NCBI RefSeq assembly: GCF_030252185.1
Contig: NZ_CP126970.1
Coordinates: 868,001-932,000 of the forward strand
Length of the DNA: 64,000 nucleotides
Direction of reading: 5' to 3'
Source of the DNA: Corynebacterium suedekumii
GTDB taxonomy: Bacteria; Actinomycetota; Actinomycetes; Mycobacteriales; Mycobacteriaceae
Shown here: positions 51,216-59,855 of the stretch, piece by piece
Layout of the letters: every line of letters begins with the position of its first letter
Position numbering within the stretch: the first letter of the stretch is position 1
Position numbers and translations under genes: made by a program
The notes under the pieces: model-generated
The model's input: the letters and a program-made list of their open reading frames with translations, nothing else
Told to the model about the DNA's origin: nothing
Databases searched by the model: none

Positions 51216-51670
51216 CAGCCGTGGATCTTCCGCTGGTGCAGGTAGCGGGCCCCTACATCGAGGGCCGCGAGGACGAGCAGGCCGACGAGTACCGGGGCGA
51301 CGGACGGGGAGAATCCCGCGCCGTCGGCGAAGGTGAGCGCGGCGGCACCCAGACCCGCTGCGGCGACGATGTCCCAGAACGCCCCGGACGCGGCCGTGTC
51401 CAGCCACGCGGACTCGATGCTGTCTCCGGGATTGCGCGGTGCATCGGTGAGCGTGGCCCGGTCCACGAGCAGCACCCAGGCGAGGGCGGCGACAATCGGC
51501 AGGGTGCTCGCCGTGAACACGAGCAGCACCACCCAGGTGGGGTCATCGGGCCGGAGCATGGCGGCGATCGCGCCGAGGGCGAGGCCGCCGACGAGACCGA
51601 TCGCGACGGATGTGATGAGCAGTGTGGCGGTGGAACCACCGAAACGTGAACGGCCGAAGCGGGAAGTCAT
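51215..51670 (-). CDS. Membrane protein encoded with the XRE regulator
   Basis: A 151-residue protein with four predicted membrane segments and no recognised name. It precedes the HTH gene on the same transcript. Leaderless -10 TACCGT 7 bases before the ATG on this strand. It may sense or be controlled with the regulator. Confidence 0.75.
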   Translation of the reverse strand: MTSRFGRSRFGGSTATLLITSVAIGLVGGLALGAIAAMLRPDDPTWVVLLVFTASTLPIVAALAWVLLVDRATLTDAPRNPGDSIESAWLDTAASGAFWDIVAAAGLGAAALTFADGAGFSPSVAPVLVGLLVLAALDVGARYLHQRKIHG

Positions 51671-51683
51671 GTCTGCGACGGTA

Positions 51684-51703
51684 CTGTCAAGTGGCCTTGA
51701 CAG
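51684..51703. promoter_or_regulatory. Operator-like inverted repeat before the membrane/XRE operon
   Basis: CTGTCAAG and CTTGACAG, perfect 8-bp arms around TGGC. On the minus strand it contains TTGACAG-type -35 sequences just before the TACCGT -10, so a bound regulator would block the promoter. A second TTGACT overlaps at the outer side. Confidence 0.6.
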
Positions 51704-51714
51704 TCAAGGGAGCT

Positions 51715-54108
51715 TTACATCCGGTTCCTGGTCCGGTTCTTGGTCCGTGCCGTCGCCGGCGCCGACCACGGATCCTCCGGCCACGGATGCTTCGGATACC
51801 GCCCCCGCATCTCGGCCCGCACCTGGGCGTAGGGCCCCGCCCAGAAACTGGCCAGGTCATCGGTGACCGCCAGCGGGCGCCCGGCAGGGGAGAGCAGATG
51901 GAACAGAACCGGCACCCCGGCGCATTCCGGGGAGGCGTCCAGGCCGAAGCACTCCTGCAGCTTGACGCTGACGATCGGCCTGCCGGTGTCGTACCGGATC
52001 CGGTGCCGATTCCCGCTGGGGGCGGCGAAGTGGGTGGGGGCGAGGTCATCAAGATGCGTCGCCTCCGGCCAGGGCAGCAGCCGTTGCAGCGCCGGATACA
52101 TGTCCACCCGGTTGGCCGCGGTGCCGTGCGCCATGGCGTCGAGCTCCGGTGCCAACCACACGTCCGGGTCAGCGCTGGCCGGATCGGGCCAGGGCTCGCC
52201 GAGCTGCTTATGCAGGAAAGCCAGCCGCTCCCGCAGGGCCTGCGCCTTCTCCGAGAAACGGAACATCACCGGCCCCTCCTTCCGCACCGTTTCCGCCAGG
52301 GCCTCGGCCGCCCGGGCCGGATCGACCGTCACCGGGGTGGAGCTCAGCTCGATCGCCCCGATGCGGGTGACCCGCCGGCCACGCACCTTTCCGCCCTCGG
52401 CGGTGGCCAGCGTGTTGGTGTCCACGCCGACGGCCTGCCTCGCCGCGGCCTCGCTCAGGCGGGCGGCGGCCCGGATCGTCGCGCCCGCGCGGCCCTCCCG
52501 GGAAGTGCCGCCGGTGCGGGTGACCTCGGCGACGGCCAGCCACTCCGCGCCCTGGAGGCCCTTGAGGGAGGAGTCCGGCGGCAGGACCGCCCGGGTGCCG
52601 CTGGCAAGCAGGTACTCGGAGCCGGACAGTCGGGCCACCCGACGGGGGAAGGCCAGGGCGGTGATGACACCGGGATCGGATTCGCCGGAGCCGTCCTTCC
52701 CGGCCAGCCGCCGCAGGCGCGTGACCTCCCGGTCGAAGCGCCGCTGGCCCCGTAGCTGACGGATCTGCGCGGCGATGTCCCCACGCGGGGAATCCGCCAG
52801 GCACGCGACGGTCTCCGCGGCCGCCGGGCCGCAGGCGAGCAGGGCGCGCCCCAGTCGCGGGTCGACGGGCATGCCGGCCAACCGGCGGCCGAGCGAGGTG
52901 GCGGTGCCGTCCCCGGAGATCGCACCGATGCCGCGCAGCACTGCCTCGGCGGCGTCGAGGGCGGGGGAGGGAGGGGCGTCGACAAGCGGGAGGCCCTCAC
53001 CGCGCGGGGTGCCCCACACCGCAAGGGTGAGCGCGGCCTGCGTGAGATCGGAGGTGGCGATCTCCGGGGTGATGTGCGCGGGAAGGTGCTGGTAGTCGGA
53101 CTGGGAGTAGGCGCGGATGACCGTGCCCGGGCCCTCACGGCCGGCACGGCCGGCGCGCTGATTCACCGTCGACTGTGCCGCGGAGACCGTGACCAGACCG
53201 GTCATCTGGCGGGCCGCATCCCGACGCGGCACCCGCGACAACCCCGAATCCACCACGACGCGGACCCCGGGAACCGTGAGCGAGGACTCCGCGATGGACG
53301 TGGCCACGATGATCCGCGGCTCCGCCCCGGGTGTCAGCGCCGCATCCTGCTCTACCGCGCTGAGCGAACCGTGCAGCGGCAGCGCGCCGGGCAGCCGTCC
53401 GACCACGTCCTCGACCTCGCGGACACCGGGCACGAACACGAGCACGGAATGCTCATGACCCCGGGCCAGGCCCGCGAGATGGTCGAGGAACTCCCGCGAG
53501 TTCCGGAGCCGACCCTCGTGCGGCGCGTACTCGATGGCCAGCGGATGGGTCACCGCGGGCGTATCCAGGACCGGCGCGTCCATGAGACCGGCGAACTTCT
53601 CCACATCCAGGGTCGCTGACATGGCGACGACCGCGAGATCCTCGCGCAACTCCGCCAGCTCCAGCAGCATGCCCAGCACCAGATCGGTGTCCAGCTGACG
53701 CTCGTGAACCTCATCGACCGCCACGGCACTGACGCCGCTGAGCTCCGGATCCGACATGAGCCGACGCAACAGCACACCCGGGGTCATGAACTCCACCGCC
53801 GACCCCGCGTGATGCTCACCACGGACGGTGAAGCCGACCTTGTCACCCAGCGATGACCCGTCCAACTGAGCCAGCCGCCGCGCCGCTGCCCGGACCGCCA
53901 CCCGCCGGGGTGCGACGACCAGGACCTTGCCGCTCGTGCCGCTGGTGGTGTGGACGTGGTTGGCCAGCGCCGGGGGCACGAGAGTCGTCTTACCCGTGCC
54001 CGGCGGTGCCTGGATGACCGCCCGGTTGTTGCGGGCCAGAAGCTCCGAGAGCTGGTCGATCGTCGCCGCGACGGGGAGGCCGGCGCCGATGCGGGTGAGG
54101 TCAAACAT
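51715..54108 (-). CDS. hrpB: ATP-dependent RNA helicase HrpB
   Basis: A 797-residue DEAH-type helicase. Walker A APPGTGKT (34-41), DEVH (132-135), SAT and the motif VI QRAGRAGREGPG are present. The C-terminal HrpB domain is complete. It acts on RNA or RNP; the precise target is unknown. Length is normal for HrpB. Confidence 0.92.
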   Translation of the reverse strand: MFDLTRIGAGLPVAATIDQLSELLARNNRAVIQAPPGTGKTTLVPPALANHVHTTSGTSGKVLVVAPRRVAVRAAARRLAQLDGSSLGDKVGFTVRGEHHAGSAVEFMTPGVLLRRLMSDPELSGVSAVAVDEVHERQLDTDLVLGMLLELAELREDLAVVAMSATLDVEKFAGLMDAPVLDTPAVTHPLAIEYAPHEGRLRNSREFLDHLAGLARGHEHSVLVFVPGVREVEDVVGRLPGALPLHGSLSAVEQDAALTPGAEPRIIVATSIAESSLTVPGVRVVVDSGLSRVPRRDAARQMTGLVTVSAAQSTVNQRAGRAGREGPGTVIRAYSQSDYQHLPAHITPEIATSDLTQAALTLAVWGTPRGEGLPLVDAPPSPALDAAEAVLRGIGAISGDGTATSLGRRLAGMPVDPRLGRALLACGPAAAETVACLADSPRGDIAAQIRQLRGQRRFDREVTRLRRLAGKDGSGESDPGVITALAFPRRVARLSGSEYLLASGTRAVLPPDSSLKGLQGAEWLAVAEVTRTGGTSREGRAGATIRAAARLSEAAARQAVGVDTNTLATAEGGKVRGRRVTRIGAIELSSTPVTVDPARAAEALAETVRKEGPVMFRFSEKAQALRERLAFLHKQLGEPWPDPASADPDVWLAPELDAMAHGTAANRVDMYPALQRLLPWPEATHLDDLAPTHFAAPSGNRHRIRYDTGRPIVSVKLQECFGLDASPECAGVPVLFHLLSPAGRPLAVTDDLASFWAGPYAQVRAEMRGRYPKHPWPEDPWSAPATARTKNRTRNRM

Positions 54109-54301
54109 TCAACCCCTCCACCGGCACTCCGTCCGGCAGCTCCTCGCCGCAGGCGGGGTTCGTGTTCCCCAGGTCGTTGAACTCCTTGAGCAGGTCCGCG
54201 ACCTCGCGGTGGCGCCCGGCGACCTCCTCGGAGACCGGCAGGTACCAGCGCCCCGCGCGCAGGTCGTCGAGCGTGCTGTAGGTTCTGGGATCGAAGTCCA
54301 T
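54101..54301 (-). CDS. Stand-alone Mac (acetyltransferase N-terminal) domain protein
   Basis: A 66-residue protein (69 from an upstream ATG at 54310). LDDLRAGRWYLPVSEEVAGRHREVADLLKEFND resembles the Mac cap (quoted in parts: LRAGRWY, LLKEFND) that precedes the left-handed helix in maltose-type O-acetyltransferases. The catalytic part is absent, so it is a truncated or self-standing cap. The start is chosen because CACAAT ends 7 bases before it. It overlaps hrpB by eight bases. Confidence 0.55.
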   Translation of the reverse strand: MDFDPRTYSTLDDLRAGRWYLPVSEEVAGRHREVADLLKEFNDLGNTNPACGEELPDGVPVEGLNV

Positions 54302-54327
54302 GGAAGCCATTGTGTCAGGAGGGACCG

Positions 54328-55008
54328 GTGCTTTTCGACGCCCCTCTGCCCCGCCCACCGCGCCACCTGCGGGCCGGCGTCGCGCATGTCCCGGGATTCC
54401 TCTCCTTCGACGAGCAGCGCGGCCTGGTGGATCAGTCCCGCGAGATCGCCCGTTCCGTGGCGGGGACACCGGTCGCGATGGCCCGCCCCGTCGTCGGCTC
54501 GGGGCAGATGAGCGTGCACACCCTGTCCCTGGGGCAGTTCTGGGCGGCCAACCCCTACCGCTACGTCACCGCCGTGGGCGGGGTGGACGCCGCCCCGATC
54601 CCACCCGAGTGGTCGGACCTGGCGCAGCGGGCCCTGGTCGCCGCGGCGGACATCGCCCCCGAGCTGGTGCCCTGGGCAACGGGTGAGTTCCGGGCCGAGG
54701 CGGCCCTGGTCAACTACTACGCCCCGGACGCGAAAATGGGTCTGCACGTCGACGCCAACGAGGAGTCCGCAGCCCCGGTGGTCTCCCTGTCCATCGGCGA
54801 TGAGGCCCTGTTCCGCATCGGCCACACCGAGGGGAAGACAAAGCCCTGGGATGATGTCACCCTCATGTCCGGTGACCTCATCGTCTTCGGCGGACCGGCG
54901 CGCCGGGCCTATCACGGGGTGCCCACCATTCGGCCGGACACCGCGCCGGCCGGCTGCGGGCTGCGGGAGGGGCGGATCAACATCACGATCCGGCAGGTGG
55001 GGATCTAG
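54328..55008 (+). CDS. alkB: AlkB-family 2-oxoglutarate/iron dioxygenase
   Basis: A 226-residue DNA/RNA alkylation-repair protein. The HxD motif is LHVDANEE, the distal His is in RRAYHGVPTI, and the 2-oxoglutarate Arg is in GRINITIRQ. It demethylates 1-methyladenine and 3-methylcytosine. GTG at 54328 follows CAGGAGG. It is divergent from the Mac/hrpB genes. Confidence 0.9.
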   Translation: MLFDAPLPRPPRHLRAGVAHVPGFLSFDEQRGLVDQSREIARSVAGTPVAMARPVVGSGQMSVHTLSLGQFWAANPYRYVTAVGGVDAAPIPPEWSDLAQRALVAAADIAPELVPWATGEFRAEAALVNYYAPDAKMGLHVDANEESAAPVVSLSIGDEALFRIGHTEGKTKPWDDVTLMSGDLIVFGGPARRAYHGVPTIRPDTAPAGCGLREGRINITIRQVGI

Positions 55009-55344
55009 TCCCACTCCTCCACGAGTTCCTCGAGGGCGTTCCAGTGTCGGCGGGTCATGAGGCTGGCTGGGGTCACTGACACCGCGGGAAATGACGGGCA
55101 TCGGGGCTGGTCAACGCGCTGGGTTCGATTGTCGGGATTCTCGGGTACTCACCGCGCCAGTGTAAAAATAAGAACAATAAGGTTGATGGATCGTTTCTAA
55201 AACTATATCTTTCTGTTTCATTCGTGAAAACGATGTGAGATACGGTGGTCTGCGACACAAGTTTGGTAGTCATGTACCGTCAGGATCGGTGCATCCTCCG
55301 AAATTTGTCTACAAGTTGTCAACAGCCAATGGAGGAAGTTCATC
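55009..55344. other. AT-rich intergenic region
   Basis: A 336-bp stretch with markedly lower GC than its neighbours, especially 55150-55260. It holds the likely promoter of the secreted protein gene at 55345, several A/T runs, and GTTTCATTCGTGAAAAC, a near-palindrome (55215-55231). A short minus-strand frame of 17 codons (55005-55058) ends in the alkB stop; it may be a remnant. No RNA gene is recognised. Confidence 0.55.
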
Positions 55345-55572
55345 ATGGCCCGTATTCGTCGCCGTATTCTCACTGCCGCGACCACCGCAGTCGCCACCGT
55401 CGCCCTCGCCGGTGCTGTTATCACCGCCCCGGCTTCCGCCCAGACCATCCCGTCGGAGGTGGGCACCTCCGTGCAGAACCACTTGTCCAGTGAAGGGATG
55501 AATCCGCTCCGGGAGGTACTGCTCCGCATACTCGGTGTCGTCTTCGTGTTGTCCTGGTCCTCGTCTGGCTGA
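55345..55572 (+). CDS. Small secreted protein, possibly frameshifted
   Basis: A 75-residue protein with a strong signal peptide cleaved near ASAQ. The mature part is about 40 residues with a hydrophobic end (LLRILGVVFVLSW). A shift of one base near 55555 would turn that end into a full membrane segment (VLVLVWLTV) and lengthen the protein to near 55610, so a frameshift is possible. AGGAAG precedes the ATG. Confidence 0.55.
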   Translation: MARIRRRILTAATTAVATVALAGAVITAPASAQTIPSEVGTSVQNHLSSEGMNPLREVLLRILGVVFVLSWSSSG

Positions 55573-55617
55573 CCGTGACCCCGGAAGGGGAGTTCAAGGG
55601 GGCTACACTGCCCGTTC

Positions 55618-56292
55618 GTGAGTGCCTCCGGTCTGCTGTCCCTGCTCGTCGTCTGGCTCGCGGCGATCATCTCGCCCGGCCCGGACCTCGTGCAGATCAT
55701 CCGCGTGGGGTCGCGGTCGCGGGCCGCGGGCATCTGGTGCGCGCTCGGCATCATGGCGGGCAACACCCTGTGGATCACCGGCTCGTTGCTCGGTCTGTCC
55801 GCGCTGGTCACCCGTTATCCGCAGGTGCTCACGGCGCTCCAGCTGCTCGGCGGGTCCTATCTGCTGTGGATGGGCATCGGCGCGGTGCGTGGTGGTCTGG
55901 CCGCCCGCGTGTCTACAGCCACCGTCCCCCGCCAGGCCGCGTCCGGCACCACCTCCGACGGGCCCGTGCCGGACCTCCCGCCGGCCCGCGCCTTCCGCCT
56001 CGGGGTGACCACCAACCTGGCCAACCCGAAGGCGATCCTCTTCTTCGGCGCGGTCTTCGCCCAGTTCATCCGCCCTGACATGAGCGGTGGCTGGGCGGTG
56101 CTCATCGCCGTTGTCCTCATTCTCACCGGCATCGCCTGGTTCGCCGGTTTCGCATTGGCGGTGCGGGCGATGGCGGCGAGGATCGTGCGGAACTCCGCGG
56201 TCATCGACCTCGTCACCGGCGTCATCTTCATCGCGCTGGCGGTGTTCATGCTCTGGGAGGGCGTCGGGGGTCTGATCCGGGCTGTTCAGTAG
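55618..56292 (+). CDS. LysE/RhtB-family amino acid exporter
   Basis: A 224-residue membrane protein with six predicted segments; ISPGPDLVQIIRVGSRSRAAG and TNLANPKAILFFGAVFAQFI are family marks. It exports amino acids or derivatives. GTG start with TACACT (55604-55609) 8 bases upstream: leaderless. Confidence 0.88.
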   Translation: MSASGLLSLLVVWLAAIISPGPDLVQIIRVGSRSRAAGIWCALGIMAGNTLWITGSLLGLSALVTRYPQVLTALQLLGGSYLLWMGIGAVRGGLAARVSTATVPRQAASGTTSDGPVPDLPPARAFRLGVTTNLANPKAILFFGAVFAQFIRPDMSGGWAVLIAVVLILTGIAWFAGFALAVRAMAARIVRNSAVIDLVTGVIFIALAVFMLWEGVGGLIRAVQ

Positions 56293-56302
56293 ACTGGCCG
56301 GC

Positions 56303-56590
56303 ATGCATGTCAGCGATGTCGCGATCCGTGACGAATCGATCAAGCTCGGCCAGTTCATCAAGCTGGCCAACCTCGTGGCCACCGGGGGAGAGGCGAAGGA
56401 CCAGATCGCTGACGGGCAGGTGACCGTCAACGGTGAGGTGGACACCCGCCGCGGGAAGACCCTGCGTGACGGCGACGTCGTGTGCATCGGCGAGACCTGC
56501 GCCCGGGTGACCACCGAGGCGCAGGACGACTTCTTCGACGAGGCCACCGCCGACGACGACTTTGACCCCGAGAAGTGGAGAAACCTGTAA
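56303..56590 (+). CDS. S4-domain RNA-binding protein
   Basis: A 95-residue YbcJ/YaaA-like S4 protein (LGQFIKLANLVATGGEAKDQI, VTVNGEVDTRRGKTLRDGD; quoted in parts) with an acidic tail. It probably binds ribosomal RNA. TAGACT (56290-56295) 7 bases before the ATG. It abuts the VOC gene. Confidence 0.88.
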   Translation: MHVSDVAIRDESIKLGQFIKLANLVATGGEAKDQIADGQVTVNGEVDTRRGKTLRDGDVVCIGETCARVTTEAQDDFFDEATADDDFDPEKWRNL

Positions 56591-57400
56591 ATGCCCGCGT
56601 TTGAGGCCATCGGCGGCATGCCGTACTGGATCGACCTGACCACCTCCGATGTGCGGAAGTCCGCACGGTTCTACTCCGAGATCCTCGGCTGGGAGATCAC
56701 CGGCGACGACTACCGCATCGCCCGCATCCAGGGCCTGCCCGTCGCCGGGTTCATCCCGCAGCCGGAGGAGGGGGCGGCGATCCCGGACACGTGGATCACC
56801 TACTTCCTCGCCGACGATCTCGACGCCCAGATCGGGCAGATCACCGAGCTCGGTGGGCGGGTGCTCGCAGAGCCCACGCAGGTGCAGCTCGGCCGGATGG
56901 CGGTGCTTGTCGACGCCGCCGGAGCCATCTTCGGCCTCATCGAACCGGCCGGCGAGGACGCCTTCATCGCCGCCGGCGAGCCCGGCACCCCGGTGTGGCA
57001 CGAGCTGACCGCCACCGCCGGCTTCGACAAGGCCGTCGACTTCTACCACGGCCTGTTCGACTGGGAGCTCGTCGCCATGGCGGCGGGGGAGGACTTCGCC
57101 TACACCACGGCCATGGCCGACGGTGCGGCCTTCGCCGGCATCTGGAAGGCGGAGGGCCATTTCCCGCCGCAGGTGCCCAGCTTCTGGCAGACCTACCTCG
57201 GCGTCCTCGACATGGACGCCACCGTGGCCAAGGTGCCGGAACTCGGCGGCGAGATCATCCGCGAGCCCTGGGACTCCGAGTTCGGCCGCATGTGCATCGT
57301 CGCCGACTCCACCGGCGCCACCGTCACCCTGTGCGAGGTGGATGAGCCGGTCGAGGACGCCCGCGAATCCGACCCGCTGCAGGGATTTGACCTCCCCTGA
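56591..57400 (+). CDS. VOC-family protein with two glyoxalase-like domains
   Basis: A 269-residue protein made of two vicinal-oxygen-chelate repeats (1-125 and 135-260); each has the W-x-DL/ELT start and FY-x-x-ILGWE / FYHGLFDWEL segments. Metal residues are not clearly conserved in both halves. Substrate unknown. It starts directly at the S4 gene stop. Confidence 0.8.
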   Translation: MPAFEAIGGMPYWIDLTTSDVRKSARFYSEILGWEITGDDYRIARIQGLPVAGFIPQPEEGAAIPDTWITYFLADDLDAQIGQITELGGRVLAEPTQVQLGRMAVLVDAAGAIFGLIEPAGEDAFIAAGEPGTPVWHELTATAGFDKAVDFYHGLFDWELVAMAAGEDFAYTTAMADGAAFAGIWKAEGHFPPQVPSFWQTYLGVLDMDATVAKVPELGGEIIREPWDSEFGRMCIVADSTGATVTLCEVDEPVEDARESDPLQGFDLP

Positions 57401-57674
57401 TCAACCCACTGCGGATCTGACGGATCTGCAGGAGGCGGTGCTCGCGGTCGTCGAGAAGCTCGCGCCGGGGGAGGTGACCACCTACGGTGAGGTCGCCGCC
57501 CGGGTGGGCACCGGCCCACGCCAGGTCGGGCGGGTCATGGCGCAGGTCGGGCACCTGACCGCCTGGTGGCGGGTGGTGCGTGCCGACGGCTCCTCCCACG
57601 ATCCCGCCCGTTCCGTCCCGCACTGGGACGCGGAGGGCATCCCGCACAACGGGCGCGCCGTGCGTTTCCGCTGA
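57387..57674 (+). CDS. Alkyltransferase-like (ATL) protein
   Basis: A 95-residue member of the MGMT DNA-binding domain family. The methyl-acceptor Cys of the PCHR motif is replaced: the region reads LTAWWRVVRADG, so the protein cannot be a methyltransferase but may bind O6-alkylguanine and call in nucleotide excision repair. The start is uncertain; a TTG overlapping the previous gene is the best in-frame choice. Confidence 0.8.
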   Translation: MTSPDQPTADLTDLQEAVLAVVEKLAPGEVTTYGEVAARVGTGPRQVGRVMAQVGHLTAWWRVVRADGSSHDPARSVPHWDAEGIPHNGRAVRFR

Positions 57675-57691
57675 CCGGTATCCTCGCCACC

Positions 57692-58759
57692 ATGACTGCT
57701 ACCGCCACCACCGGAACCACCACTGTCCGCGCCTGGGGTACCCCGGGTTTCCAGGAACCGCTCGAGCCGGTCACCATCGAACGTCGCGCGCTGCGCGAGG
57801 ACGATGTGCGCATCCGCATCGAGTTCGCCGGTATCTGCCATTCGGACATCCACACCATGCGCGGCGAGTGGGGTGCGCGGGAGTATCCGCTGGTGCCGGG
57901 CCATGAGATCGTCGGCATCGTCGAGGAGGTCGGTGCGGGAGTGACCTCGCGGACCCCCGGCGACCGGGTGGGTGTGGGATGCTTCGTCAACTCCTGCGGG
58001 CAGTGCCACGCCTGTGAGCAGGGGGAGATCTCCTACTGTGAGCAGGGGCCGGTGGTCACCTACGGCGGCGTCGACCGCTACGCCGACGGCGAATACACCC
58101 AGGGCGGCTACTCGCAGGAGATCATCGTCCGTGAGGCCTTCACCGTCGCCATTCCCGCCGGCCTCGACCCGGCGGCGGCCGCCCCGTTGCTGTGTGCGGG
58201 CATCACCACCTACTCGCCGCTCAAGCACTGGGGTGCCGGTCCCGGCCGGCGGGTCGGGATCGTCGGCATGGGCGGTCTGGGGCATGTGGGGGTGAAGATC
58301 GCCGCAGCCATGGGCGCGGAGGTCACCGTCTTCTCCCACTCCGACCGCAAGCGGGACGACGCCCTCGCCTTCGGCGCCACCCGCCACGTCTCCACCGCCG
58401 ACGGTCTGCCCGAGGATCTGCTCAACCATTTCGACCTCATTCTCAACACCGTCTCCGTCGACCTGGACACCACCGCCTACCTGTCCCTGCTGCGTTTCGA
58501 CGGCGCCCTGGTCCAGCTCGGCCTGCCCGGCGCACCGCTGCAGGCTCCCGCCCGCATGTTCACCCAGGCCCGCCGTTCGCTCTCCGGCTCCCTGGTCGGC
58601 GGCATCCGGGAGACCCAGGAGATGCTCGACTTCTGTGCCGAGCACGGGGTGACCGCCGAGATCGAGCTCATCGACGCCCCGGCCATCAACGAGGCCTACG
58701 ACCGCACCATCGCCGCCGACGTGCGCTACCGCTTCGTCATCGACGCCGCCACGTTCTAG
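57692..58759 (+). CDS. Zinc-dependent NAD(P) alcohol dehydrogenase
   Basis: A 355-residue medium-chain dehydrogenase of the YahK/AdhC-like type. The catalytic zinc site is C49, H71-E72; structural zinc C102, C105, C108 and C116; nucleotide motif GMGGLGHVG. It reduces aldehydes with NADPH. TATCCT (57679-57684) 7 bases upstream: leaderless. Confidence 0.9.
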   Translation: MTATATTGTTTVRAWGTPGFQEPLEPVTIERRALREDDVRIRIEFAGICHSDIHTMRGEWGAREYPLVPGHEIVGIVEEVGAGVTSRTPGDRVGVGCFVNSCGQCHACEQGEISYCEQGPVVTYGGVDRYADGEYTQGGYSQEIIVREAFTVAIPAGLDPAAAAPLLCAGITTYSPLKHWGAGPGRRVGIVGMGGLGHVGVKIAAAMGAEVTVFSHSDRKRDDALAFGATRHVSTADGLPEDLLNHFDLILNTVSVDLDTTAYLSLLRFDGALVQLGLPGAPLQAPARMFTQARRSLSGSLVGGIRETQEMLDFCAEHGVTAEIELIDAPAINEAYDRTIAADVRYRFVIDAATF

Positions 58760-58802
58760 TTCCTCCCCGGCGAACGCCGGTGCCTCTGGCAGGATGGGGC
58801 AG

Positions 58803-59855
58803 GTGAGCGAGGGTGGAGGATCGACCAAGGCGACCGAGGTGCCCCGGCCGCACCTGACGTGGGTGGGCTGGCGCTACGTCCTCGGCCGGGTGGTCCGGGA
58901 GTTCTTCCCCGTGGGCATCCTCGACAAGGCGGCGATGCTCACCTTCTTCACGGTGCTGTCCTTCGCGCCGACGCTGCTGGCGGTCTACTCGATCGCCACG
59001 CTCATCCTCGCCAACAACGCCGACCTCGTGGGCACCCTCGTCGGCGACGTCATCACCGAGTACGTCCCCGCGGAATACCAGGAGACGGTCCGGGACGTGG
59101 TGTCCATGGTCCTGGGTTCCTCCATGGGTGGCATCCTCGGCCTCATCGCCGGCGTGCTCACCTCCCTGTGGTCCGCCTCGGCCTACGTCCGCGCCTTCTC
59201 CCGCTGCTCCAACCACCTCTACGGCCAGGCTGAGGGGCGCACGCTCATCCGCACCTTCGGCACGATGCTGGGCACGACCCTGCTGCTGCAGATCGGCATG
59301 GTCATCATCCTCGCCGCGCTCGTGCTCAATGAGTCGGTGGTCTCCGCCGTGCTCGGCCCCATCGCCGGCCCCCTGGGGCTCGGCGACGTCCTCGACTACC
59401 TCCTCGGCGTCTTCCTCCCCGTCTGGCGGTGGGCACGCTGGCCCGTCATCCTCGTGCTCACGAACATGCTCATCGCGGTGATGTACTACTACACCCCCAA
59501 CGTGAAACAGCCCCGGTTCCGCTGGCTGAGCTGGGGAGCGGTCGTGGCGATGGCGGGCATCGGCCTCGTCGCCGGTGCCTTCTGGCTCTACCTCAGCTAC
59601 CTCACCGGCCTGAGCTCCTACGGGGCGATCGGCACCGTCCTGGCCCTCATGTTCGCCCTGTGGGGAGCCAACATCTCCCTGGTCCTCGGCGTCAAGGTCG
59701 ACGCCGAGGTGGAACGCGCCCGCCAACTCAAGGCCGGCATCCCCGCGGAACGTGACATCCAGCTGCCCCTGCGCGGGACCACCGCATTGATCAAACAGGA
59801 CGCCGCCCGCGAGAAGGTGGAGGAACGCGGCCGGGAACTGCGCGGAGGGACCTAG
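58803..59855 (+). CDS. YihY/BrkB-family membrane protein
   Basis: A 350-residue protein with six to seven predicted segments and the YihY/virulence factor BrkB signatures. The hydrophilic C-terminal 65 residues are charged. A GTG at 58803 is chosen since CAGGAT ends 7 bases earlier and overlaps the alternative ATG at 58794. It shares a CTAG stop with the next gene. Confidence 0.8.
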   Translation: MSEGGGSTKATEVPRPHLTWVGWRYVLGRVVREFFPVGILDKAAMLTFFTVLSFAPTLLAVYSIATLILANNADLVGTLVGDVITEYVPAEYQETVRDVVSMVLGSSMGGILGLIAGVLTSLWSASAYVRAFSRCSNHLYGQAEGRTLIRTFGTMLGTTLLLQIGMVIILAALVLNESVVSAVLGPIAGPLGLGDVLDYLLGVFLPVWRWARWPVILVLTNMLIAVMYYYTPNVKQPRFRWLSWGAVVAMAGIGLVAGAFWLYLSYLTGLSSYGAIGTVLALMFALWGANISLVLGVKVDAEVERARQLKAGIPAERDIQLPLRGTTALIKQDAAREKVEERGRELRGGT

